Of a stretch of DNA of 6,394 nt, positions 1 through 5,941 are shown in pieces (the first letter of the stretch is position 1; every line of letters starts with the position of its first letter). The notes below the pieces were generated by a model. That model saw only the letters and a list, made by a program, of their open reading frames with translations, made no database searches and was not told the DNA's origin. The DNA is from Acidobacteriota bacterium (lineage in GTDB: Bacteria; Acidobacteriota; Terriglobia; Bryobacterales; Bryobacteraceae): assembly GCA_947466555.1 (NCBI GenBank), contig CANIFK010000321.1, positions 1 through 6,394 of the forward strand, given 5' to 3'. The position numbers and the translations under genes are program-made.

Positions 1-293
1 CCGGCGGAGTCCTCCAAGCCGAACTCGAAGCCTGCAAACCCGGCTCTCTCGTCTACCGTCTGGAGGTCCGCATCAACCGCCACCAATCGACCATATCCCG
101 ATTGGAACGCGACATCATGCGCCTCAAGAAATTCGCAGCCAATCAAGGACCCTCCCAAGAGTCATTGAAAACAAACGAAGTTCCCGAACCACCGCCGGAA
201 ACGCAACAAGAAACCGCCGAAATCCCGGCGCCGGCCCCGGCCCAAACCATCGTCAACAGCCCGCCCGCTGGCGAAATCCAGCCCGTGATGTAA
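1..293 (+). CDS. 3' end of an unrecognised protein with a Pro/Glu/Gln-rich tail
   Basis: The frame starting at base 3 is open from the window edge to a TAA at 291-293, giving the last 96 residues of a protein whose start lies outside the window. The first part is mixed and charged; the stretch RINRHQSTISRLERDIMRLK looks like an amphipathic, possibly coiled-coil helix. From about residue 55 the chain becomes low-complexity, with PEPPPETQQE and PAPAPAQ segments, as in disordered tails or linkers. An internal TTG at 102 could be read as a start, but the frame upstream stays open with sensible codons, so a truncated longer gene is the better reading. I do not recognise the family. Codons here (CAA, AAA, GAA, ATA) are somewhat more AT-rich than in the genes further right. 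Confidence 0.6.
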   Translation, partial: GGVLQAELEACKPGSLVYRLEVRINRHQSTISRLERDIMRLKKFAANQGPSQESLKTNEVPEPPPETQQETAEIPAPAPAQTIVNSPPAGEIQPVM

Positions 294-296
294 CCC

Positions 297-327
297 AAAA
301 AACGACGAGACACACCCGAAGTGTGTC
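297..327 (-). terminator. probable intrinsic terminator of the minus-strand serine hydrolase/CMD pair
   Basis: A perfect 7-bp stem (GACACAC at 309-315 with GTGTGTC at 321-327) closes a 5-base loop. Read on the minus strand the loop is TTCGG, close to a UUCG-type stable loop, and the stem is followed after six bases by a run of six T (297-302). It begins 6 bases beyond the minus-strand stop codon at 333-335. The plus-strand side has no T-run after the stem, so it is oriented for the minus strand, although it may also slow transcription arriving from the gene ending at 293. The six-base gap between stem and T-run makes it weaker than a textbook terminator. Confidence 0.5.
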
Positions 328-332
328 CAAAA

Positions 333-935
333 TTACCGCAACGGCGGCAGCCAATCCGGCCCCTGGCCCGTGGCCCCCGGCACCTCCCCGACATTCAACA
401 ACGCCCCAATCGAAATATAAGTCCCAATCAACGACGTCAAATCCACCACGTCCTTCTCCCCAAACAACCCCTTCGCCCGCCGGAACGTCGCCTCGCTCAC
501 AAAATGCTTCCGGCAAATCTCCGTCGCAAAGTCATACACAATCGCCTCCTCCGCCGACATCTTCGAAGGCCGCTTCCCCACCCGCAACTCCGCCAACAGC
601 GACGCCGAAACCCCCTCCTTCAACGCAATCGGATAGTGCGCAAACCACTCAAACTGCGCCGACCACTCCCGCGCCGTAACCAATATCGCCAACTCCATCA
701 ACGGCTTCGGAATCGTCGATTTCCACCTGTAATAGTTATAAATCTCCAGCAAATGCTCCGACATCACCGGCGATCGCAGCATCAGGTTCCACGGCCCACC
801 CAACCCCGTCCGCGTCTCCTTCAAAAACCGCTCCGCCAGCGCCCGCTCGGCCCCAGCCGTCTCCTCCAGCTTCTTCTGCGCAAACCGCGGCTGCGCCAAA
901 CAAGCCACGCTCAAAACCACCAGTAAAAGTTTCAC
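333..935 (-). CDS. exported carboxymuconolactone decarboxylase/AhpD-like family protein
   Basis: The 200-residue product starts at GTG (935-933) and opens with a signal peptide (MKLLLVVLSVACLAQ, cleavage probably around residue 20; a lipobox at C12 is poor). Residues about 45-150 match the all-helical CMD/AhpD-like fold: a GPWN segment, IPKPLMELAILVTAREW, then the QFEWFAHYPIALKEGVS helix. Aligned by spacing to AhpD (E118, C130, C133, H137), this protein has E81, A93, E96 and H100. The Glu and His are kept but both redox cysteines are missing, so peroxidase activity of AhpD type is unlikely. CMD-type lactone decarboxylation or an unknown role remains possible. The GTG overlaps the TGA of the upstream serine hydrolase (GTGA), and no strong ribosome site precedes it, so coupled translation is likely. 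An export signal suggests an envelope role. The family call is firm, the substrate unknown. Confidence 0.85.
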   Translation of the reverse strand: MKLLLVVLSVACLAQPRFAQKKLEETAGAERALAERFLKETRTGLGGPWNLMLRSPVMSEHLLEIYNYYRWKSTIPKPLMELAILVTAREWSAQFEWFAHYPIALKEGVSASLLAELRVGKRPSKMSAEEAIVYDFATEICRKHFVSEATFRRAKGLFGEKDVVDLTSLIGTYISIGALLNVGEVPGATGQGPDWLPPLR

Positions 936-2059
936 CGCGCCACCGCCCCAATAAGCCGCCCCAGAAACCCGTCGACAGCGTCATTCTCAATCCACCGCAC
1001 CACTACCACCAGATCATTCTCCGGGTCGCAATAAATGATGTTCGTCCCGTTCCCCACATGCGCCCACGCCGTCGCCGGCGCGCTCGGCCACATCTTCCGA
1101 TCCGTATTCAAAAACCAATTCATATACCCGTAAGTAGGCTGCACCGCGGTCGGCGTCCGCGCCTGCTTAACCCATTCGGAAGCCAACAACTGCCGCCCCT
1201 TCCAAGCCCCATTGCGCAACGTCAACAACCCGAACCGCGCCTGGTCCCGCGACGAAATCCACATCCCCCCGCCCCAATGCGCCCCGCCCGCGACGGACTG
1301 CATCCGAACCCCATCCAGCTCCACCCACGAGTTCTCATACCCGTGCCAACGCCATGTGTTCGACGCCCCGATCGGATCCATAATCCGCTCCTTCAACACC
1401 TGCGGCAACGGCCGCCGCCAAACCTGCAACGCCGCATACGCCAGCAGATTCACCCGCACGTCGTTGTACTTGTAAGTCGTCCCCGGCTCGGCATGCTTCC
1501 GCGTCCGATACGCGTCAACGGCCTTCCCCGCCGGCGGCCGGTCCGCCCAGTCCGGCTTGCCCCACAACGTCCCCTCCCAGTCGCTCGTCTGCCGCAACAA
1601 GTGGTCCCACGTAATCTTCGAATTCAACGGCCCCTCGAACTCCCCCGTCGGCACATACCGCCGCACCGGATCGCCCACGGCGCCAATCAGACCGTCCTGC
1701 ACCGCCAGCCCGACGGTGGTCGATACAAAACTCTTCGTCACGCTGAACGTCATGTCCACCCGCCACGGGTCGCCCCACTCGGCCACAATCCGGCCGCCGT
1801 GCAGAATCACCCCCGTCTGCCCGCCGCGTTCTTTGAACGGGCCCAGCGGCTCGCCGTACAGCTCCCGTCCAAACGAGTAATCGTGGCTCAACCGCAAGTC
1901 CCGCGGCGCTTTCGATTCATGCGTCTTCGCCCAGGTGATCGCCTCCGCCAGCTTCCCCGCGTCGAATCCCGACGCTCTCCGCTCCCAGTCATCGTGCGTC
2001 CCCGGATAGTAAGCCTGCGCCAGCAAGCCCACCGACAGCAAAGGTAGTAAACGAAGCAT
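932..2059 (-). CDS. secreted serine hydrolase, beta-lactamase class C/penicillin-binding-like family
   Basis: The product has 375 residues. I chose the ATG at 2059-2057 because it directly precedes a signal peptide (MLRLLPLLSVGLLAQA). The frame is open up to 2152, but that extension overlaps the divergent gene and puts 31 unlikely residues before the signal. Family motifs in order: S106-V-T-K109 as the SxxK nucleophile/base pair, Y198-N-D200 where YxN is expected, and H334-V-G336 as the counterpart of KTG/HxG. PGTTYKYNDVRVNLLAY and GGGMWISSRDQARFG are typical of bacterial 'beta-lactamase family' serine hydrolases, which include esterases, D-aminopeptidases and carboxypeptidases rather than only true beta-lactamases. 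A periplasmic or extracellular hydrolase of an ester or amide is the likely role; the substrate cannot be read. It is the first gene of a pair with the CMD-like gene and is divergent from the BI-1 gene 38 bases away. No clear Shine-Dalgarno precedes the start. Confidence 0.88.
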   Translation of the reverse strand: MLRLLPLLSVGLLAQAYYPGTHDDWERRASGFDAGKLAEAITWAKTHESKAPRDLRLSHDYSFGRELYGEPLGPFKERGGQTGVILHGGRIVAEWGDPWRVDMTFSVTKSFVSTTVGLAVQDGLIGAVGDPVRRYVPTGEFEGPLNSKITWDHLLRQTSDWEGTLWGKPDWADRPPAGKAVDAYRTRKHAEPGTTYKYNDVRVNLLAYAALQVWRRPLPQVLKERIMDPIGASNTWRWHGYENSWVELDGVRMQSVAGGAHWGGGMWISSRDQARFGLLTLRNGAWKGRQLLASEWVKQARTPTAVQPTYGYMNWFLNTDRKMWPSAPATAWAHVGNGTNIIYCDPENDLVVVVRWIENDAVDGFLGRLIGAVAR

Positions 2060-2097
2060 GCCCAAAAGGCTATCAAATGCGATATAACCTAGTCGGT
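2060..2097. promoter_or_regulatory. 38-base divergent promoter region
   Basis: These bases separate the chosen starts of the minus-strand serine hydrolase and the plus-strand BI-1 gene, so promoters for both should lie here or inside the flanking coding ends. The stretch is AT-rich compared with its surroundings. TATAAC at 2083-2088 could be a plus-strand -10 box; it would place the transcript start almost at the ATG at 2098, giving a very short or absent leader. Read the other way, the same AT patch gives TATATC (2086-2081), a possible -10 for the serine hydrolase. No good -35 box is visible for either. Neither start has a good Shine-Dalgarno. Confidence 0.3.
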
Positions 2098-2817
2098 ATG
2101 AGCCAATACGATTCCGGCATGTCCGCAATGCAACGCTTGTCCTCGACGACAACGCTATCCGCCCAACAAGCCGCCGTCATTAAGCAGACCTACATGCTCT
2201 TCGGTCTCAGCGTCGTCTCCGCCATGGCCGGCGGCGCCATCGGGTCCAGCTCGGAACTCCTTTCCCGCTTCTTTTCCAGCTGGATCGGCTGGATCCTCGC
2301 CATGGTCGCGCTCAACGCCATCCCCTATATCGCCATGTCCGTCCGGCACAACCCGGTCCTCGGCGTCATCGCCCTCTTCGGCAACGGCTTCTTCTCCGGC
2401 ATCGTCCTCTCGCCGATTCTCTTCTTCGCCTCCCTCGTCGCCCCGGCCATGATCAGCGCCGCCCTCGTCATCACCGGCGTGGTCTTCGTCTCCATCACCG
2501 CGTTCATCTTCCTGAGCGGCCGCACCTTCAACGCCCCGCGCGGCCTCATGTTCGGCATGTTCGCCGCCATCATGGCCGCCGTGCTGCTCAATAGCTTCAT
2601 GAACATCGGCTGGTTCGGCGTGTTGATCAGCGCCGGCATCGGCATCATGGGCGTCATCTCGCTCGTCAGCTCCACCAGCGGCGTCCTCAACAGCCCCGAT
2701 GCCGACAGCCCCATCCCCGGCGCCCTCGCCCTCTTCGCCGGCGTCTTCAACATCTTCGTCGCCGTGCTCAACATCCTCCTCCGCCTCTTCGCCGGCGGCG
2801 GCCGCTCCGACGACTAA
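2098..2817 (+). CDS. Bax inhibitor-1/YccA family integral membrane protein
   Basis: The 239-residue product begins at the ATG at 2098; an in-frame ATG at 2077 would add MRYNLVG and cannot be excluded. A cytosolic tail of about 30 residues (LSAQQAAVIKQTY) is followed by about seven hydrophobic segments, roughly 32-52, 61-80, 86-110, 113-138, 147-166, 168-190 and 207-232, the layout of BI-1/YccA proteins. Recognisable family blocks are KQTYMLFGLSVVSA, FLSGRTFNAPRG (place of the T-x-x-D-F loop before TM5) and ALALFAGVFNIFVAVLNILL for the last helix, which resembles E. coli YccA (LYVSLYNIFVSLLSILG). The family includes calcium-leak proteins such as B. subtilis YetJ and YccA, which modulates the FtsH protease. 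The YetJ Asp pair is not conserved here: S191-S192-T193 stands at the first site and G215 at the second. The stop codon overlaps the sulfatase start (TAATG), so the two genes are probably one transcript. Confidence 0.85.
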   Translation: MSQYDSGMSAMQRLSSTTTLSAQQAAVIKQTYMLFGLSVVSAMAGGAIGSSSELLSRFFSSWIGWILAMVALNAIPYIAMSVRHNPVLGVIALFGNGFFSGIVLSPILFFASLVAPAMISAALVITGVVFVSITAFIFLSGRTFNAPRGLMFGMFAAIMAAVLLNSFMNIGWFGVLISAGIGIMGVISLVSSTSGVLNSPDADSPIPGALALFAGVFNIFVAVLNILLRLFAGGGRSDD

Positions 2818-4178
2818 TGCTCTCCCGCCGCGCCTTCCTCGCGGGCTCGGTGGCCCTCGCCGCCCAGCCCGCGAAACAGAACCTCATCATCCTGCTCGCC
2901 GACGACATGGGCTACGGCGACATCGGCTGCTACGGCTCCCCCGACGTCCCCACCCCCCACATCGATTCGCTCACCAAAACCGGCACCCGCTTCACCGACG
3001 CCTACGTCTCCTGCGCTGTCTGCAGCCCCTCCCGCGCCGCCCTCCTCTCCGGCCAGTACCAGCACCGCTTCGGCCACGAGTTCAACTCCGGCCCCGTCGA
3101 ACGCGAAGCCCAAATCAACTTCGGCCTCCCGCCCAACACGCGCATCATCCCCCACTACCTGAAGCCCACCGGCCACCGCAGCATGGCCGTCGGAAAGTGG
3201 CATCTCGGGGCCCGCGAAGGCTACCATCCGCTCGACCGCGGCTTCGACGAATTCTACGGCTTCCTCACCGGTGGCAACGCCTTCATCACCACCCGCACGC
3301 CCAACTACCAGGTCACCGCCAGCGATGGCGACAAGGGCAAGGTCCCCGCCGAACGCGACGCCCCCATCTACCGCGATCGCGCCACCGTGCCCGAAGACCG
3401 CTACCTCACCGACGCCTTCGCCGACGAAGCCCTCAAGTTCATCGACCGCAACCAGAAGAAGCCCTTCTTCCTCTACTTCGCCCCCAACGCCATTCACACG
3501 CCGCTCCACGCCATCACGAAATACGTTGATCGCGTCGCCGGCATCAAGAGCGAGAAGCACCGCCTCCTCGCCGCCATGACCGTCGCCCTCGACGACGCCG
3601 TCGGCGCCATTCTCGCCAAGCTCAAATCCACCGGCCTCGACCGCAACACCATGGTCGTTTTCCTCTCCGATAACGGCTCGCCCATCATCACCGGCGCCGG
3701 CACCAACGGCCCGCTCAACGGCGAAAAGGTGAGCTACTACGAAGGCGGCATCCGCGTGCCGATGCTCATCCAGTGGCCCGGCCGCGTGCCTGCCGGCAAG
3801 GTCTACCGCAAGCCCGTCGTCAGCCGCGACATCCTATCGACGTTCCTCGGCGCCGACACTAACGACGGCGTGAATCTCCAGCCCTATCTCCGCAACAACG
3901 CAACGCCGCACGAAGCGCTCTTCTGGCGCGCCGGCCCCGGCCGCGCCGTGCGCAAAGGCAAGTGGAAGCTGGTCGAGTTCGGCGACCAACTCTCTCAGCT
4001 CTTCGATCTCGATGCCGACATCGGCGAGCGCACCAACCTCAGCGCCAAGCACCCGGAAGTCGTCAAAGACCTCCGCGCGGCTTGGCAGAAGTGGAGCGAC
4101 CAGATGGCGAAGCCCGCCTGGCCACCCCGCTTCCGCGAACTCACCGTCAACGGCACCAACATCAACTGGCAGCTCTAG
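2817..4178 (+). CDS. Tat-exported type I (formylglycine-dependent) sulfatase
   Basis: The 453-residue product hydrolyses a sulfate ester, probably in the periplasm. It opens with a twin-arginine type signal (SRRAFLAGSVALAA). Alkaline-phosphatase-superfamily sulfatase features follow: D29-D30 metal ligands in LADDMGYGDIG; C69-S-P-S-R73 with ALLSG, the CxPSR signature whose Cys is converted to formylglycine; GKWHLG with K127 and H129; H227 in NAIHTPL; D285-N286 in LSDNG; and K304 in NGEKVSYYEGGIRVP. The C-terminal subdomain includes VRKGKWKLVEF and LFDLDADIGERTNL. Activity needs a formylglycine-generating enzyme or anaerobic maturase, not seen here. The usual segment between the 'D-I-x-x-T' helix and DGVNL is short (STFLGADTNDGVNL). 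The start overlaps the BI-1 stop by one base and has no Shine-Dalgarno nearby, suggesting re-initiation. The natural substrate (sulfated glycan or aryl sulfate) cannot be told from sequence. Its stop shares CTAG with the convergent minus-strand gene. Confidence 0.95.
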   Translation: MLSRRAFLAGSVALAAQPAKQNLIILLADDMGYGDIGCYGSPDVPTPHIDSLTKTGTRFTDAYVSCAVCSPSRAALLSGQYQHRFGHEFNSGPVEREAQINFGLPPNTRIIPHYLKPTGHRSMAVGKWHLGAREGYHPLDRGFDEFYGFLTGGNAFITTRTPNYQVTASDGDKGKVPAERDAPIYRDRATVPEDRYLTDAFADEALKFIDRNQKKPFFLYFAPNAIHTPLHAITKYVDRVAGIKSEKHRLLAAMTVALDDAVGAILAKLKSTGLDRNTMVVFLSDNGSPIITGAGTNGPLNGEKVSYYEGGIRVPMLIQWPGRVPAGKVYRKPVVSRDILSTFLGADTNDGVNLQPYLRNNATPHEALFWRAGPGRAVRKGKWKLVEFGDQLSQLFDLDADIGERTNLSAKHPEVVKDLRAAWQKWSDQMAKPAWPPRFRELTVNGTNINWQL

Positions 4179-4455
4179 CGGTCCCAGGGAAACGCGGCCG
4201 TGGGCGCATTGGCGTACCGCTTCATCGCGACCGTCAACGACTCGCCCGCCCCCGGCGCCAGGCGCACGGTGAAGTGCGATCCATCGAGCGCCACCCGCCC
4301 CGCCGCGGAGGTCACCGCGACCCCGGCATGCTCGGCGAACGCGCCCAACTGCACCACGACTTCCCGTTCGTACACCGGGCTCGTGTTCACCAGCGTGACC
4401 TTGACGTCCGACGCGCCCACCGACGTCACCAGCGCCGCCACGTCCTCCGGCAGCC

Positions 4456-4482
4456 CCGCGCGCCGCAAGCGCGGGTCGAAGT
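4456..4482. repeat. 27-base direct repeat, copy 1
   Basis: This stretch, from CCGCGCGCCG to GGTCGAAGT, is identical over 27 bases to 4961-4987 and lies 505 bases from it. On the minus strand it encodes FDPRLRRA within RLRYFDPRLRRAGLPEDVAA, where the reading frame is intact and the sequence looks native. The bases on either side of the two copies differ at once. Confidence 0.9.
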
Positions 4483-4960
4483 ACCGCAACCGGGAATGCA
4501 ACACGTTCCCCGAAGACCCTGGGTCATTCCCGCCCAGCATCAGGTTCACCAGCGTCCCCGTCGACACCGGCGAGAACGGCTGCGCCCCGTCGCTCCGTCG
4601 CGTGTCCGGCGTGGAGCCATCCGCTCGGAACCCTGCCACGCGTTTCCGCAACCGTTCAAAGTCCCCGGCCAGCGCCTTCGCCGGATATCCCGAGTCCTTC
4701 CCCAACAGGAACTGAATCCACCCGTCTCCGCCCAAGTGCGCCAGATCAGCCGGGTTCATCGACCACAAATACAGATCCCGCTGCACGTCCAGGTACTGGT
4801 TCGCCGTGTAGCCATACCAGCCTTTTTCTCCATACTTCTGCGGCAACAGAACCCGCCCGCCCTCTTCCTTCTTAGCGGCATACAGATTGGCCAACTGGCG
4901 CCGCAGCGGCTCCACGTAGGACGCGTCGCCGGTCAAGAGAAACGCCTCGCCGAGGCCCGT

Positions 4961-4987
4961 CCGCGCGCCGCAAGCGCGGGTCGAAGT
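4961..4987. repeat. 27-base direct repeat, copy 2, at the frame break
   Basis: This is the second perfect copy of the 27 bases at 4456-4482. On the minus strand, in the upstream reading frame, it encodes FDPRLRRA after GGTFGW-N. Directly beyond it the protein loses sense in that frame and continues one base over. The copy therefore coincides with the frame break of the gene. Confidence 0.9.
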
Positions 4988-5893
4988 TCCAGCCGAACGT
5001 CCCGCCCCACCACTTCCCGCCCCACTCGCCGCCGGTCTTGCCGTCGAGGCCGATGTTGGTCGGGATGTTCCCGCCATTCGCGATGATCCGGTCCCGCCAG
5101 GCACCCGCGTACTCCAGCACCCAGTCCCGGTACTGCTTCTCGCCGGTGAGCGCGAAGGCGTTGAAGCCAAGCGTGCACGTGCCCAAATTCAGCGGATGAT
5201 CGCCGCGCACATTGCCCGCCGCCTTGTAGCGCTCCAGCCGCTCCGGCTCGCCCGGGATCGGCTCGCCGCCCCAGTCGTTCACCGTCGCCTCGTCAATGAT
5301 CGGCCCGCGGCTGCCGTGCAGAATGCTCCGGACAATCTTGTGCTTCGGGTCGTAGTTCGGCATGCCCATGTAGAACCCGGCGAAGCGCTTCACGCGCTGC
5401 ACGTACTCGGCGTCGCGCGGTGCCGACATCGCGTAGAAGTGGAACGCCGCCAACCCTTCGCCGGTGTGCTCCCAGTCGAAGGAGGTGACGAACTCTTTGT
5501 AGAACATCCCATCCTTCGCCGCTCGCGCGGATGGCGCCTTGGCCGCCGTGTACTGCCGTATGTGCCCTTCCCAGATGCGCCGGTACATTTCGAGCACCGT
5601 GTCGGAGGCGCCGAGCGAGTGCAGCAGCGTCCAGGAATTAAACGTCTCCATCACGTCGTCCGGTCCGTCGTTGCCGCCCCAGCGTTCGAGCGCCCGGAAG
5701 TAGCCGCGGTCGTCGACGTACTTGGCCGCGAACTCGCCCGCCGCCTCCGCATAGGCCTTTAAAAGCGCCCGCTCGGCCAGCGCCCAATCGGGCGGCGGCA
5801 TCGGTTTGTCGACACGGATCACAGGAGGCGCCGCGCACAGGGCCGCGCCGGCCAACAACAGGAGGAATCGCACCATAGCCATCTACTGTACAA

Positions 5894-5929
5894 TTAGGCA
5901 GCCCCTTGCGCCGCAAGCAATCGGCCTAA
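5894..5929. promoter_or_regulatory. nested inverted repeat in the divergent gap 5883-5941
   Basis: TTAGGC at 5894-5899 is the exact reverse complement of GCCTAA at 5924-5929. Between them, almost on the same centre, CTTGCG (5905-5910) and CGCAAG (5912-5917) form a second perfect inverted repeat. The gap separates the broken minus-strand gene from the transglutaminase-like gene, so this may be an operator for a regulator of either side, or a leader hairpin of the plus-strand message. The outer right arm runs into AAAGGTG (5928-5934), the likely ribosome site of the plus-strand gene, so folding could hide it. TACAAT at 5889-5894 may be a plus-strand -10 box, without a good -35. Confidence 0.4.
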
Positions 5930-5941
5930 AGGTGCACTCAC

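Larger units (their letters stand above)
4175..5882 (-). pseudogene. frame-broken gene for a secreted, probably helical-toroid protein of unknown function
   Basis: Two overlapping minus-strand frames together make one protein of about 560 residues. The first frame starts at ATG 5882 (ATG 5876 is an alternative) with a signal peptide (MAMVRFLLLLAGAALCAAPP) and reads sensibly to about residue 300 (GGKWWGGTFGWNFDP). It then degenerates into Arg-rich sequence and ends at 4872. The other frame, shifted by one base, becomes protein-like at GLGEAFLLTGDASYVEPLRR (about 4957) and runs to the TAG at 4177-4175. Repeated helical stretches with aromatic and Gly-rich turns (EHTGEGLAAFHFYA, GDHPLNLGTCTLGFNAFALTG, GGNIPTNIGLDG, NQYLDVQRDLYLW) suggest an (alpha/alpha) toroid like many carbohydrate-active enzymes. 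The last 80 or so residues look like a beta-sandwich (VTLVNTSPVYEREVVVQ). I recall similar uncharacterised proteins in environmental bacteria but no function. The break could be a true mutation or a sequencing/assembly error, because both halves remain well conserved in style. Confidence 0.75.

Noticed and set aside
1058..2047. 329-residue open frame on the + strand
   Set aside because: It lies antisense to the serine hydrolase, is extremely rich in Arg and Pro and has no family features; a shadow caused by high GC.
2060..2152. N-terminal extension of the serine hydrolase to a start at 2152
   Set aside because: It would place 31 residues before a clear signal peptide and overlap the divergent BI-1 gene; ATG 2059 is the better start.
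2814..3560. 248-residue open frame on the minus strand opposite the sulfatase
   Set aside because: Gly/Val/Glu-rich shadow of a strongly supported sulfatase with all its catalytic motifs.
4182..4190. TCCCAGGGA palindrome just beyond the sulfatase stop as a terminator
   Set aside because: Only a 4-base arm with one central base and no T-run on either side; it lies inside the coding end of the minus-strand gene.
4957..4990. Programmed ribosomal frameshift in the broken gene
   Set aside because: No slippery heptamer or obvious stimulating structure is seen, and the break coincides with a duplicated 27-base tract, which explains it better.
3962..5086. 374-residue open frame on the + strand across the sulfatase end and the broken gene
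   Set aside because: Arg/His/Pro-rich sequence crossing two well-supported genes in another frame; no domain features.
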